Position numbers and translations under genes: made by a program. Under the pieces are notes generated by a model, which saw nothing but the letters and a program-made list of their open reading frames with translations, had not been told where the DNA came from and searched no databases. From positions 1 to 64,000 of the forward strand of contig JAFAZX010000103.1 in assembly GCA_019239425.1 (NCBI GenBank): 64,000 bases of DNA. Direction: 5' to 3'. Below, in pieces: positions 1 through 9,380 of the stretch (the first letter of the stretch is position 1; every line of letters begins with the position of its first letter). Origin of the DNA: Acidobacteriota bacterium. Its GTDB lineage: Bacteria > Acidobacteriota > Blastocatellia > Pyrinomonadales > Pyrinomonadaceae.

Positions 1-1767
1 CGTCGCCCAGCGCGGCGCGTAGAGGTCGTAGGAGCTGACCTGAAAGTCGGCCTTCCCCTTGTCCTTGTCCTCCTCGACGGGGAAGAAGTATTCGCCGCGC
101 GAGCTGACGGTCGAGGCCGTCTCGCTGGCGAAGAGCGGGATGGCCGGATTCTTCTCGCGGAACTTGCCGTACTCCTGCGGCTTGTAGTTGTAGCCGAACA
201 CGTCCACCGTCTGCTGGAAGCCGTTGTAGCCCGCCTCTGTGTAGTTGGCGCCCGCGGTCACGGGGCGCGTCGGGTCTTCTTCGCGCACGATGCGCGACAG
301 CTCTGCCGAGACCTTGTGCCCCTCGGGGCTGCGCTGCTCGCCGATCTCGTTGCCCGTACTCCAGAGGATGACCGAGGGGTGGTTGCGGTCGCGTCGGACG
401 AAGGCGCGCAGGTCTTTCTCGTGCCAGTCGTCGAAGAGCAGGTGGTAGTCGTTCTTCTTCTTCCCGCGCCGCCACGCGTCGAACGCCTCGTCCATGACGA
501 GGAGGCCCATCCGGTCGGCGAGGTCGAGCAGCTCGGGCGCGGGCGGGTTGTGGCTCGTGCGGACGGCGTTGACGCCCATCTCCTTCAGGATTTCGAGCTG
601 GCGTTCGAGGGCGCGTTTATTAATTGCCGTGCCGAGCGCGCCGAGGTCGTGGTGGTCGCAGACGCCCTTAATCTCCACCGGCTCGCCGTTGACGAGCAGG
701 CCGCGCGCCGCGTCAAACTCGACGGTGCGAATGCCGAAGACGGTCTCGTAAACGTCCAGCACCTTCCCGTTCGACTCGACGACGGTCTCGGCCGCGTAGA
801 GGTTCGGGCTTTGCGGGCTCCAAAGCTTCGGCCGAAGGACGGACGCGCCGTCGTGATGGGCCACGCTCTCGCCGCGACGTGTGGTCACGGGCGTCGGGAC
901 GGTCGACACCAACGGCCTCCCGAGTCTCCGCCCGTCCGGCCCCACCTCGTAGAGCCTGGTGCTGACCTTCACCACCTCGCCGGAGTCGGCGTCGTTGTCG
1001 AGTATGACCCGCACGTCCACGTGGGCCGACTCGCGCGTGACCTGTCGCGTCGTGACGTAAGTGCCCCAGTGCGCGACGTGGACGGGCGCGGTCTTGACGA
1101 GCCAGACGTTGCGGTAGATGCCGCCGCCCGGGTACCAGCGCGAGGAGTCGGGCGGGTTGTCGAGGCGGACGGCGACGACGTTCTCCCTGTCGTACTCGAC
1201 GAAGGGCGTGAGGTCGAGCTGGAAGGAGGCGTAGCCGTAGGGCCAGCCGCCGACGAAGCGGCCGTTGACCCAGACGGTCGCGTAGGACATCGCGCCGTCG
1301 AAGGAGAGGAAGAGCCGCTTGCCCTTGTCGCGCGCGGGCACCTCGAAGTGCTTGCGGTACCAGCCGACTCCCCACCAGGGGAGCTTGCCCGTCTCGCCCG
1401 GGTACTCCTGTTTGAAAGGCCCCTCGATGCCCCAGTCGTGCGGGAGGTTGAGTTGGCGCCAGCGTGAGTCGTCGTAGTCGCGCCGCGTGTATGCGACCTC
1501 CGCCCCGAGGCTCTCGTCGGCACCGGACGGCTTCGGACTGCCGGACGCGGCGAACTCGACGCCCGTCCGCTTCACGCTCTCTTTAATCTTCTCGTAAGCG
1601 AGTCGCCCCTCCGCGCCCGGCGGGTCGTCCTTCTGAAACCGCCAGCCCTCGTTGAACGAGAGGGTCTCGCGCGGGGAAGACAGAGCCTGCTGCGCCGCCG
1701 CCGCGGACGCAAACATGAAGATGGCACACGCGACGAGCGTGAGACGGAGCGACAAAGTTCTCATCAT
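1..1767 (-). CDS. Glycoside hydrolase family 2 (beta-galactosidase-like), 3' end outside window
   Basis: The visible part is 589 residues from ATG 1767 (a second ATG follows at 1764); the C-terminus lies beyond position 1. A signal peptide covers about residues 1-26 and ends in ASAAAAQ, so the enzyme is exported. The order is the GH2 one: sugar-binding sandwich with NLPHDWGIEGPF, Ig-like middle domain, then the catalytic barrel. The motif NHPSVILWSTGNEIG carries the acid/base Glu474, and the probable nucleophile is Glu549 in FASETAS, 75 residues later as is usual in GH2. It is a paralogue of the enzyme at 54792-57200. It starts 17 bases after the GH115 gene with a GAGGG-type ribosome site, so the two are probably co-transcribed. 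Likely substrate: terminal beta-galactosyl or a related residue on plant hemicellulose; exact specificity cannot be read from sequence. Confidence 0.93.
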   Translation of the reverse strand, partial: MMRTLSLRLTLVACAIFMFASAAAAQQALSSPRETLSFNEGWRFQKDDPPGAEGRLAYEKIKESVKRTGVEFAASGSPKPSGADESLGAEVAYTRRDYDDSRWRQLNLPHDWGIEGPFKQEYPGETGKLPWWGVGWYRKHFEVPARDKGKRLFLSFDGAMSYATVWVNGRFVGGWPYGYASFQLDLTPFVEYDRENVVAVRLDNPPDSSRWYPGGGIYRNVWLVKTAPVHVAHWGTYVTTRQVTRESAHVDVRVILDNDADSGEVVKVSTRLYEVGPDGRRLGRPLVSTVPTPVTTRRGESVAHHDGASVLRPKLWSPQSPNLYAAETVVESNGKVLDVYETVFGIRTVEFDAARGLLVNGEPVEIKGVCDHHDLGALGTAINKRALERQLEILKEMGVNAVRTSHNPPAPELLDLADRMGLLVMDEAFDAWRRGKKKNDYHLLFDDWHEKDLRAFVRRDRNHPSVILWSTGNEIGEQRSPEGHKVSAELSRIVREEDPTRPVTAGANYTEAGYNGFQQTVDVFGYNYKPQEYGKFREKNPAIPLFASETASTVSSRGEYFFPVEEDKDKGKADFQVSSYDLYAPRWAT

Positions 1768-1784
1768 TCACCAACCCTCGTTTG

Positions 1785-4763
1785 TTACTGCCTGACGACT
1801 CTCGTCTCCGGCGGGCCGAGGTAGCTGGGGCGCAGGCCGCCGGTGTCGAGGACAATCTTGTCGAGCACGACGCCGGGGTCGAGCATGTAGACCCGCAGGA
1901 CGTGCGCGCCCGGCGCGTCGAGTTTGACGGTCGCCGTGACCTTCGTCGTCGCGTCGAGGACGTTCAGAGACCACTGCTTCGAGGTGACTTCGACGCCCGC
2001 GCCCGCGGCCAGCTCGCGCGGCGCGGCTCCGTCTATGGAGTAAGCGAAGCGCAGGCCGCCCGCGCCGCGGACGGGCTGCGTCGGCAGGAGGTAGAAGGTC
2101 AGCTCGAACGCGCCCGCGTGGAAGAGGTGCATCGGGTATTCGAGCGAGGGCGCTTCGCCCGCGGCGCGCGCGAGCCCGAAGCTCGGGGCGTCTTCGGGGA
2201 AGACCGCGACGGAGTCGCCCGTGCGGCCGAGGCCCTTGATGACCTGCCACGCCGCGCCCGCGCGGTCGGTCTTCGAAGTGAAGTGTTCGGCCTCGATGGA
2301 GACGACGCCGTTCGATTCGACGAAGCCCTTGAGGCTTTCGGGCCGCGGCGACGCGGGGTTGAAGATGGGCACGCGCACAGTCTGCGTCGCGCCCGCGGCT
2401 TCGACTTCGACCGTGCCCGAAACGTTCTCGCCCTTCGGCGCGCGCGCCCAATCGACCGAGACGAGCACGCGCGCGTCTTCGCGCAGGTCGCCGCGCGTCC
2501 GGCTCAACTTAATCCAGTTCTCTTTCGCGCGCGCGACCCAGGGGGCCGGCTCGGGCCACCCTTCGGGGATGGCTTGCCCCCGGTTGAAGACGTCTATGAA
2601 GCGCGTGCCGCGCGTGTAAACGTCGAGCGCCGGCAGCGACTTGGCCGTGTGGGCTTCGCGCACGTTCCCGGCGTCGCCCTCGCCCGCGACGCCGAGCGCG
2701 GGCTCCGCCGGGCCGATGTGCGAGACCTCGGCCGGGATGCCGGGCGGCGTGCTCCTCATGCTCGGCCACTGCCCCGGCCCCATCTCGCGCGACATGATGT
2801 GCCGCCACTTTCCCGCGGAGAGCTTCTCGTTATAGAAGCGCGTCTCCTCGTTCAAGACCTTCTCGGCGTGGAGCGCCTGCCCCACCCACTCCGCCGTACT
2901 CGCACGCCCCTGCGCGGCGTAGAGGTCGGCCTTCTCCACGGCGAAGACGCGCCGGTTGGCGAACGCGGCGCAGCGGACGGGGTAGAGCACGAGTTGGTAG
3001 AAGGCCGCGCGCAGCCCCGCCGGAAGCTTCTGGTAGACGTTCGCGGCGCGCGACGCGAGAGAGTCGTACGCGTCCAAACGAGCCTGCGCCTCGTCGCCGT
3101 AGTCGAAGTGCGCGAAGTCGCTCGGCCGGTAAGGCTCGCCCGGCAGGTACCACTGCAAGTGCTCGGGCTTGCGCGCGAAGCCGAGTTGGTAATACTCGCC
3201 CATGACCGACGCGATCTCTTCGGCTACGCCCGCGCCGAACTCGCGCGCCGCCCACTGCCGCAGGAAGTTTTGCAGGTTGTCTCGGCGGAAGCGCCGCGCG
3301 TCCCAGGCCATCTGCATGAAGAACTCGGTGACGGCCTCGGCGGGCTTCAGGTCGCCGACGTTGAGCACCCAGAGGCGGCGCGCGCCGTTCGCGTAGGCCT
3401 TCGACATCTCCTCCCAGACGAGCGCGGGCGGCGTCGTCTCAAGCCAGAGGTAGGAGAGCGGGCGGCCGAGGTAGGAGACGTGGTAGTAGACGCCGAAGCC
3501 GCCCGGCCGTCGTCGCTCCTCGCTCGAAGGGAACCAGCGTACGTAGCCGAAGTTGTCGTCGGGGGAGACGATGGTCACGTCCCCCGGCACCTCCAACCCG
3601 TCGCGGTAGTCGGCGAGGACTTCCTTGTAAGGGATGAAGACCTGCGGGACTTTCGTCACGTCGGGACGGACGTGGCGCGCGAGCATGGCGCGCTGGTCGG
3701 CGATGATCCGTTCGAGCAGTCGGATGCGGTCGGCCTGCGTCTTCGGCCCCTGCATCGGGCTGTCGTGGATGCCGCGCATGCCGAGCGTGTAGAGGTTCTC
3801 GAACGGGCCGTTCTCTTCGACCCGCTGCTCCCAGTAGCGGCGCACGCCCTCGGCGTTCTTCGTGTAGTCGTAGTCGTGCGGGTCGGCCTTCCACTCGCCG
3901 ACGTTGTTGCGCAGCATCGGCTCGGCGTGCGAGGAGCCCATGACGACGGCGTAGTCGTCGGCGAGTTTGCGGTTGCGCGGGTCTGCGTTGAAGGCGCGCG
4001 TCACCTCGTGCATCGCGGGCCAGACCGTGTTGGCCTTGAGCCGCAGCATCAGCTCGAAGAGGCGCGCGTAGGTCTTCGGCCCGATGTCGCCGTTCTCCGG
4101 CTCGAAAGTCTTCGCCGCCCAGGGTTGCAGCCCCCAGTCCTCGTCGTTGAGGAAGACGCCGCGGTATTGCACGGACGGCGGCCCGAATCTGTGGGTGCCC
4201 GCCGCGACATACAGCTCTCGTTTGTGCTCGGGAGTAACGTCCGCCCACCAGTACCAGGGCGAGACGCCCAGAGCCCTCGACAGTTCGTAGACGCCGAAGG
4301 CCGTCCCGCGCCGGTCGCTGCCGGCGACGACGAGCCCCTGCGGCACGCCGGGCGACGGGTCTCTGACCGCCGCGATGACGAAGCTCTCCCACTTACCCCT
4401 TAGACTCTCCGCGTCGAGCTTCCCTTCCTTCGAGAGCTTGTCGATGAGAGTGCTCTTGCCGAGCGTCCCGACCAGTACGACGTGACCGGAAAGCTTCGTC
4501 GTCTCCGTCCGCACGGCCGGGCGCACGCCCGTCACGCGCTCCACGTCGACCGCAAGGTCTTTCGCGGCGATGCGCACGACCTCGAAGTCGTCCGGCGAGA
4601 CGTACACGTCCGCCGCGCGCCCCCGACTCACGAGCGCGAAGTCTCTGGCCCGCCGCACGTCTCTCACCCAACCCGACTCCTGAGCCGCCGCCGTCTGCGC
4701 GAGCGAGAGCAGGAACATCAGACCGATCACTCTCAAATTTGAAATTTCAAATTTCAAATTCAC
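1785..4763 (-). CDS. Glycoside hydrolase family 115 (xylan alpha-1,2-glucuronidase)
   Basis: A protein of 992 residues with an exported N-terminus (hydrophobic run GLMFLLSL, then AQTAAAQ). It matches the GH115 layout: alpha/beta N-terminal domain with GTAFGVYELSRALGVSPWYWW, then a barrel with FLNDEDWGLQPW, LKANTVWPAMHE and VMGSSHAEPMLRNN. A long C-terminal domain has a carbohydrate-binding-like end (YSIDGAAPRELAAG). GH115 enzymes remove (4-O-methyl)glucuronic acid from xylan, including from internal positions. The start is GTG 4763, supported by GGAGG seven bases upstream; the stop codon of the preceding GH2 gene lies between, indicating coupling. Residues 3-11 are encoded by AATTTGA heptamers, a short repeat that recurs at 25076. 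A shorter GTG start at 4730 would skip the repeat but leave a minimal signal peptide. Confidence 0.93.
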   Translation of the reverse strand: MNLKFEISNLRVIGLMFLLSLAQTAAAQESGWVRDVRRARDFALVSRGRAADVYVSPDDFEVVRIAAKDLAVDVERVTGVRPAVRTETTKLSGHVVLVGTLGKSTLIDKLSKEGKLDAESLRGKWESFVIAAVRDPSPGVPQGLVVAGSDRRGTAFGVYELSRALGVSPWYWWADVTPEHKRELYVAAGTHRFGPPSVQYRGVFLNDEDWGLQPWAAKTFEPENGDIGPKTYARLFELMLRLKANTVWPAMHEVTRAFNADPRNRKLADDYAVVMGSSHAEPMLRNNVGEWKADPHDYDYTKNAEGVRRYWEQRVEENGPFENLYTLGMRGIHDSPMQGPKTQADRIRLLERIIADQRAMLARHVRPDVTKVPQVFIPYKEVLADYRDGLEVPGDVTIVSPDDNFGYVRWFPSSEERRRPGGFGVYYHVSYLGRPLSYLWLETTPPALVWEEMSKAYANGARRLWVLNVGDLKPAEAVTEFFMQMAWDARRFRRDNLQNFLRQWAAREFGAGVAEEIASVMGEYYQLGFARKPEHLQWYLPGEPYRPSDFAHFDYGDEAQARLDAYDSLASRAANVYQKLPAGLRAAFYQLVLYPVRCAAFANRRVFAVEKADLYAAQGRASTAEWVGQALHAEKVLNEETRFYNEKLSAGKWRHIMSREMGPGQWPSMRSTPPGIPAEVSHIGPAEPALGVAGEGDAGNVREAHTAKSLPALDVYTRGTRFIDVFNRGQAIPEGWPEPAPWVARAKENWIKLSRTRGDLREDARVLVSVDWARAPKGENVSGTVEVEAAGATQTVRVPIFNPASPRPESLKGFVESNGVVSIEAEHFTSKTDRAGAAWQVIKGLGRTGDSVAVFPEDAPSFGLARAAGEAPSLEYPMHLFHAGAFELTFYLLPTQPVRGAGGLRFAYSIDGAAPRELAAGAGVEVTSKQWSLNVLDATTKVTATVKLDAPGAHVLRVYMLDPGVVLDKIVLDTGGLRPSYLGPPETRVVRQ
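4735..4762. repeat. AATTTGA heptamer repeat at the start of the GH115 gene
   Basis: On the minus strand the first codons after the GTG start are almost perfect tandem copies of a seven-base AT-rich unit (AATTTGA). The stretch is also nearly self-complementary around GAAATTTC. It stands out sharply from the GC-rich surroundings. A second short copy lies at 25076-25095, where it supplies a stop codon. Confidence 0.75.
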
Positions 4764-4764
4764 C

Positions 4765-7700
4765 TCACGGCCTCCGGCGTTGCGGCCTCGGTTTAGATGT
4801 CGGGGTCGGGCGCGCGGCGGGGGCGGCCTCGTCGATGTCCGGGGTGGCGGTGCGTGTGCGTTTGTAGTCTGGCGCGTCTTCGGGTTCGTCCGGGAGTCTG
4901 GGGCCTTCGTAGACGACGGCCAGCTCCGCGAGCGCGGCCGTCACGTCGTTGCCGAAGCCGTTGAGGGCCGTGAGCCTCAGACGCCGCGCGCTGATCGTCC
5001 GCGGAAAGTTGACGCGCTGCGGCTCGAAGGTCGAGACGAGTTCGCCGCGGGCGACCTCGCGCCAGTCGGTTACGTCGTCGCTCGCCTCGACGACGTAACC
5101 GCGTATGTCTCCCTCGTGCTCGCGGTGGTTCTGACGTGGCATGAGGACGAGGCCGGAAATCGGGACGGGCTTGTCGAAGCTGATTGACAGTTGATGCGGA
5201 TGCTTCAAGCCCTTCTTCGCGTCGCCGGACTGCCAGAAGGTGTTCGGGTCGCCGTCGACGGCGTTCGCGGCCGGGTTCGAGGGGAGCGACTCGCCCTGCG
5301 CCTCCGCGCCGAGCTTGTGCATGACGCGGGTGTCGAAGAGGAGGCCGCGCAGCTCTTCGGGGCTGACGGCGACTGCCGGGCGGAAGCGCGGCGAGGCCAT
5401 GTACGCGAGGAGCGAGCGGCGCAGTTGCAGGGCGGCGGGCCGCGCTTCGAGGTCGTTTGCGAGGTCTGCGCCGCTGACGAGCAGACGGCCGCGGCCGACG
5501 CGACATTCGAAGACGAGACCGAGCTTGTAGTTCCGGTTCCAGTCGTCGATGGCCCAGACGATTGGCTCAAGGGACTTGGGCAGGCGGTCGAGGTTGACGG
5601 CGCGCGCGCCGCGGACGATGTCCGACCACTGCCAGTCGAAGTTCGGCTCGGTCGGGAAGGATGACAGCGCGGGGTGGCGCGTCGACGCGAGCAGGCCGAG
5701 CATGCGCCCCCACGCAGGCCCCATCAGGCGGTTCCAGAAGACGGGCACTTCGTCGAGCGGCGGACTCGTCCAGTCGAGGTCTGCGCGGCGCGGGAGGTAG
5801 AGCACCTTGCCGCCCGCGTCGAGCCTCGCCTCGGCCTCGTCCCAAGACCTTGTTATCAACACGTCGCGCGGCTCTTCGGTCTTAACGTTTGCAGGGTAGA
5901 GCCAGAAGTTCCAGTCGTTCTCGGCCGCGGTGCCTTTCAGGCCCACCACGAGTCTGTACTGCCGCGGCGCGGCCAGCTTCGAAAGGTCAACTGCGACGCG
6001 GCCGAGCGAGGTGTTCTTGCCGACGGGAATCTCTCGCGCGGGCCAGCGCCCGCTCGCGACGACACGGCCGCGCACGTCCGTGACCTTCCAGACGGGCGTC
6101 GCGTTCTTCAAAGGCGCGGCGCCGTAGTGCGCCACTTCGACCTCCGCCTCCAGAGTCTCTCCGTCGTCGAAGATGCGTCTGGTCAGGCGCGCGAGCGGGA
6201 CGGTCTCGGAGTTGAAGCGGCGGAACTCCGCCGGCGTCGCGTAGCCCTTCGGCTCCCAGAACGTGTCGAGCAGGCCGACGAGCGCCGTCCCCTGCCCGAC
6301 GTAGTCGTGCAGGTCTAAGAGCTGAAAGCCGGCCAGGCCGGGCGTGCGCAGGTTGGCCTCGATCTCCTCCTTGTAGCACGCGAGCTGGTAGCGGCCCGAG
6401 GCCCACGCGAACTGCTTGTCATACGACGACAGCCCGTGCGCCGTGAGCGAGTCGCGGAAGATTTCGTAGTTGCCGGGGCGCATGTAGCCCTTGAACTTGT
6501 CGATGACGGAGTAGTCCGGGTACGCGACCCACTGGCCCAGCTCGTGCGAGAGGACTGGAATCTTTATTCCCGCGAGCGACTCTCGGTAGTCGCGCCCGAA
6601 CCAGGCGGAGGGGCCGCGCAGCATCTTCTCGCCGAGGCGCTGGACGACGAGGTAGTCTGCGCCCTCTTCGGGGTCTGGAATCTCCCGGTCGGTGTGGCCG
6701 GTGCCGGTCGTGTAGAGGATGCGTGGGTCTTCACCTCGGAAGTGCTCGGCCCACGCGGGGAGCGACTGCTTCCAACGGCCTTTGGGCTCGTTGCTCGCCG
6801 AGAGCATCACGAACGAAGGGTGATTGCCGTAGGCTTTAATCATCCGCTCGGTCTCTTCGTAGAGCATCTTCTCTAAGGGCGTGCCGGGACTCAGCTCGTT
6901 CCAGGTGCCCGGCTCGGGCTGGAGGTAGATGCCGAGTTCGTCGGCGGCAGTGAAGGCGGCCTCGGGCGGGCAGAAGGAGTGAAAGCGTACGTGGTTGATG
7001 CCCCACTCCTTGTTGATGCGGAGGATGCGGCGCCAGTATTCGACGTCGGTCGGGGGGTAGCCCGTCAGGGGGAAGTCTCCGCCGTGGTGCGTGCCGCGCA
7101 GGTAGGTCTTGCGGCCGTTGACGACGAAGTCCGTGCCTTCCGTCTTGAACTCGCGCAGGCCGAAGGAGAGTTCGCGGCTTTCGTCAACGCCTTCGCCTTG
7201 AAGCCTGAGCGTCAACTTCTGTAAGGCCGGGCTGAACTCGTCCCAGGTCTTCGCGTCGCGGCCGAGCGGCACTTCGAGCTGCGCGCCGCCGCCCTTCTCG
7301 TCCCACTCGACCGCAGCGCTCACGTTGCCAACCGAGAGCGTCCCGCGCCCCGAGCGGCCCCCGGCGTTTCCGACGCGGACTTTGACGAGCGCGGTCTTCG
7401 TCCGCACGTTCGGGAAGACCCGCGCGTCTTCGACCCAGACCTTGCCCGTCGAGTTCAGCTCGATGCGGCCGACGATGCCGTTCCAGCTTCCGGCGAGCGA
7501 GTCCGAGACGCTGTGCGCGTCCGGCCGGTAGGGCAGAATCATCGAAGAGTTGACGCGCACCGTGAGGCGGTGGCGGCCCGGGCCTAGTTCTCCGAGGTCG
7601 TACTCGTGCGGCGCGACGAGGCTGTTGTTCGAACCAACGCGGTTGTCGTCAACCCACACGGTCGATTCCCAGCGCGGCCGCTCCATGAAGAGCACCACGC

Positions 7701-8109
7701 GTCGCCCGCGCCACGCTTCAGGGATGTCTACGTCGCGCTGATACCACGCGACGCCTACGTAGTGGCGCGGCGGCTGCGAGAGGAAAGGGACTTTGACCGC
7801 GCCCGGCCGCGTGTAGGCTTTGTAGTCTTCGCGCAGATACCAGAAGCGGTCGTAGAGCGAGAGCACCCAGGGCGTCTGCGTGCTTATCTCGTCGCCGAAG
7901 CCTTGCGCCTGAAGCACGCCGGGAAGCCGTATCGTCTCGTTCAGGTCGCGCTCGAACCAGCGCTCGCGGAGCCCTGCGTCCGCGCGGTCGAGCGCGAAGC
8001 GCCACACGCCCGCGAGCGGCAGGGGCTCGGCCGCGCGCGCCGGCGCGGGCCGGACGAGCACAGACGCCAGGAGCAGGAGCCCGGTCAGAGAGCACTTCCA
8101 GAGTTTCAT
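4765..8109 (-). CDS. Glycoside hydrolase family 2 with C-terminal F5/8-type (discoidin) module
   Basis: A protein of 1114 residues with a signal peptide of about 26 residues (LLLLASVLV, then ARAA). The GH2 sandwich includes VGVAWYQRDVDIPEAWRGRR. In the barrel, Glu441 in LSASNEP is the expected acid/base and Glu523 in LSHELGQW the expected nucleophile, 82 residues apart. At about residues 955-1070 an F5/8-type C fold is visible (NAVDGDPNTFWQSGD, then RLRLTALNGFGND), which usually binds sugar on the polymer. The tail is rich in Pro and Arg. Its stop is one base from the GTG of GH115, so the three minus-strand genes form an operon starting here. GH2 covers beta-galactosidase, mannosidase and glucuronidase; specificity is not resolved. 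Confidence 0.92.
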   Translation of the reverse strand: MKLWKCSLTGLLLLASVLVRPAPARAAEPLPLAGVWRFALDRADAGLRERWFERDLNETIRLPGVLQAQGFGDEISTQTPWVLSLYDRFWYLREDYKAYTRPGAVKVPFLSQPPRHYVGVAWYQRDVDIPEAWRGRRVVLFMERPRWESTVWVDDNRVGSNNSLVAPHEYDLGELGPGRHRLTVRVNSSMILPYRPDAHSVSDSLAGSWNGIVGRIELNSTGKVWVEDARVFPNVRTKTALVKVRVGNAGGRSGRGTLSVGNVSAAVEWDEKGGGAQLEVPLGRDAKTWDEFSPALQKLTLRLQGEGVDESRELSFGLREFKTEGTDFVVNGRKTYLRGTHHGGDFPLTGYPPTDVEYWRRILRINKEWGINHVRFHSFCPPEAAFTAADELGIYLQPEPGTWNELSPGTPLEKMLYEETERMIKAYGNHPSFVMLSASNEPKGRWKQSLPAWAEHFRGEDPRILYTTGTGHTDREIPDPEEGADYLVVQRLGEKMLRGPSAWFGRDYRESLAGIKIPVLSHELGQWVAYPDYSVIDKFKGYMRPGNYEIFRDSLTAHGLSSYDKQFAWASGRYQLACYKEEIEANLRTPGLAGFQLLDLHDYVGQGTALVGLLDTFWEPKGYATPAEFRRFNSETVPLARLTRRIFDDGETLEAEVEVAHYGAAPLKNATPVWKVTDVRGRVVASGRWPAREIPVGKNTSLGRVAVDLSKLAAPRQYRLVVGLKGTAAENDWNFWLYPANVKTEEPRDVLITRSWDEAEARLDAGGKVLYLPRRADLDWTSPPLDEVPVFWNRLMGPAWGRMLGLLASTRHPALSSFPTEPNFDWQWSDIVRGARAVNLDRLPKSLEPIVWAIDDWNRNYKLGLVFECRVGRGRLLVSGADLANDLEARPAALQLRRSLLAYMASPRFRPAVAVSPEELRGLLFDTRVMHKLGAEAQGESLPSNPAANAVDGDPNTFWQSGDAKKGLKHPHQLSISFDKPVPISGLVLMPRQNHREHEGDIRGYVVEASDDVTDWREVARGELVSTFEPQRVNFPRTISARRLRLTALNGFGNDVTAALAELAVVYEGPRLPDEPEDAPDYKRTRTATPDIDEAAPAARPTPTSKPRPQRRRP

Positions 8110-8190
8110 TGTGCCGCCATTGTACAGCCTCCCGCCGACAAGTAAATCGGTTTTCTTCGGGCGCGTGATAAGCTCTCGGCGGGGGTTAAG

Positions 8191-8658
8191 ATGGCGACGC
8201 TCTTGCTGATGTGCGGACTGCCGGGTTCCGGCAAGACGACGCTCGCGCGGCGGCTGGAGCGCGAGCGCGACGCGTTGCGCCTGACGCCCGACGAATGGAT
8301 CGCGCGCCTCTTCGGGCAGAGCTTGACGCCGCCCGCGCTCGACTGGTGCCGCGACCCCGTCGAGTCTGTGCAGTGGGACTTGGCCGAGCGCGCCCTAAGG
8401 CTCGGCGTCAACGTCATCCTCGACTTCGGCTTCTGGTCGCGCGCCGAGCGCGAAGAGTTCCGGGCGCGCGCCGCGGCGCTCGGCGCCGGCTCCGAGCTTC
8501 ACTTCCTCGACGTGCCGCGCGGAGAATTATCGGCCCGGCTCGCGGCCCGCAACGCGGAGCCGCCCCCCGGCACCTTCAACGTTTCGGAGACGCAGCTCGA
8601 CGCCTGGTGGAAGGTCTTCGAGCCGCCGGCCGAAGACGAGCTGCTGCCGAGGTCTTAA
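8191..8658 (+). CDS. P-loop ATP-binding protein, small kinase-like
   Basis: A protein of 155 residues with a Walker A motif at the N-terminus (CGLPGSGKTT, about residues 8-17). A DEWIARLFG segment and a probable Walker B-like strand follow (NVILDFGFW). The size and order resemble small AAA/zeta-toxin-like or nucleotide kinase-like proteins, usually annotated only as ATP-binding. ATG 8191 follows a GGGGGTTAAG stretch. It is divergent from the GH2 gene and lies 14 bases before the deacetylase gene, with which it is probably co-transcribed. I see no small partner gene that would make it a toxin-antitoxin pair. Substrate unknown. Confidence 0.85.
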   Translation: MATLLLMCGLPGSGKTTLARRLERERDALRLTPDEWIARLFGQSLTPPALDWCRDPVESVQWDLAERALRLGVNVILDFGFWSRAEREEFRARAAALGAGSELHFLDVPRGELSARLAARNAEPPPGTFNVSETQLDAWWKVFEPPAEDELLPRS

Positions 8659-8672
8659 AACGAAGCAACGAA

Positions 8673-9380
8673 GTGAGGAAGGCTTACCTTGCCGCAGTCC
8701 TCGTCCTCGTCACCCTGGGCGGGGCGGCGGCGCTGTTTCAGTTGAGCAAGTCGCGGACGTTCCAGTTCTTCGGCCGCATCGTGCCGAGGGTGGAGACTTC
8801 GCGGAAGGTCGTCGCGCTCACCTTCGACGACGGGCCGACGCGCGACAGGACGCCGGAGGTGCTCCGCCTCCTGCGCGAGAAGAACGTGCGCGCGACCTTC
8901 TTCGTCACCGGCGGCGAGCTTGAGCAGAACATGGACGCGGGGCGCGAGATCGTCGCCGCGGGGCACGAGCTGGGGAATCATTCTTACTCGCACGAGCGGA
9001 TGCTCCTCGTCACGCCCTCCTACGTCCGGCGCGAGGTCGAGCGGACGGACGAGTTGATCCGCGCGGCCGGCTTCACGGGTGAAATCTACTTCCGCCCGCC
9101 CTACGGCAAGAAACTGTTCGCCCTCCCCCTCTACCTTTCAAGGCACAACCGGACGACAATCACTTGGGACGTGGAGCCCGACTCAGCCCTCCCGGCGGAC
9201 GCCGACGCCGCGGCCATCACGCGACACGTCCTTGAGAGGACGCGCCCCGGCTCCATCGTCCTGCTCCACGCGATGTACCCGAGCCGCGCCGAGACTTTGA
9301 AGGCCGTCCCCCTCATCATCGAAGGGCTGACGCGCGAAGGCTACCGCCTCGTCACCGTCTCAGAACTCCTCGCACAGTAG
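8673..9380 (+). CDS. Polysaccharide deacetylase (NodB/CE4 family)
   Basis: With the GTG start at 8673 the protein has 235 residues. A membrane anchor or signal segment (AYLAAVLVLVTLGGAAALF) covers residues 4-22. All CE4 motifs are present: LTFDDGPT (Asp52 and Asp53), HELGNHSYSH (metal-binding His pair), FRPPYG, TWDVEPDS and SIVLLHAM. The family removes N- or O-acetyl groups from peptidoglycan, chitin or xylan; here it is probably anchored outside the cytoplasm. The same frame stays open upstream inside the kinase gene, but the anchor and family length favour GTG 8673. No strong ribosome site is visible, so the start is moderate. The stop TAG 9378-9380 touches the first arm of an intergenic palindrome. 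Confidence 0.88.
   Translation: MRKAYLAAVLVLVTLGGAAALFQLSKSRTFQFFGRIVPRVETSRKVVALTFDDGPTRDRTPEVLRLLREKNVRATFFVTGGELEQNMDAGREIVAAGHELGNHSYSHERMLLVTPSYVRREVERTDELIRAAGFTGEIYFRPPYGKKLFALPLYLSRHNRTTITWDVEPDSALPADADAAAITRHVLERTRPGSIVLLHAMYPSRAETLKAVPLIIEGLTREGYRLVTVSELLAQ

Noticed and set aside
1782..4403. Long open frame on the plus strand opposite the GH115 gene
   Set aside because: It is antisense to a gene with full family motifs. Its product is a low-complexity Arg/Val/Asp-rich string typical of shadows in GC-rich DNA.
8131..8183. CCCGCCGA / TCGGCGGG inverted repeat between the divergent GH2 and kinase genes
   Set aside because: Short arms 37 bases apart in GC-rich DNA; cannot be told from chance.
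8191..8658. Zeta-like toxin of a toxin-antitoxin pair
   Set aside because: Walker A is present, but there is no small antitoxin gene beside it; it is followed by a deacetylase.
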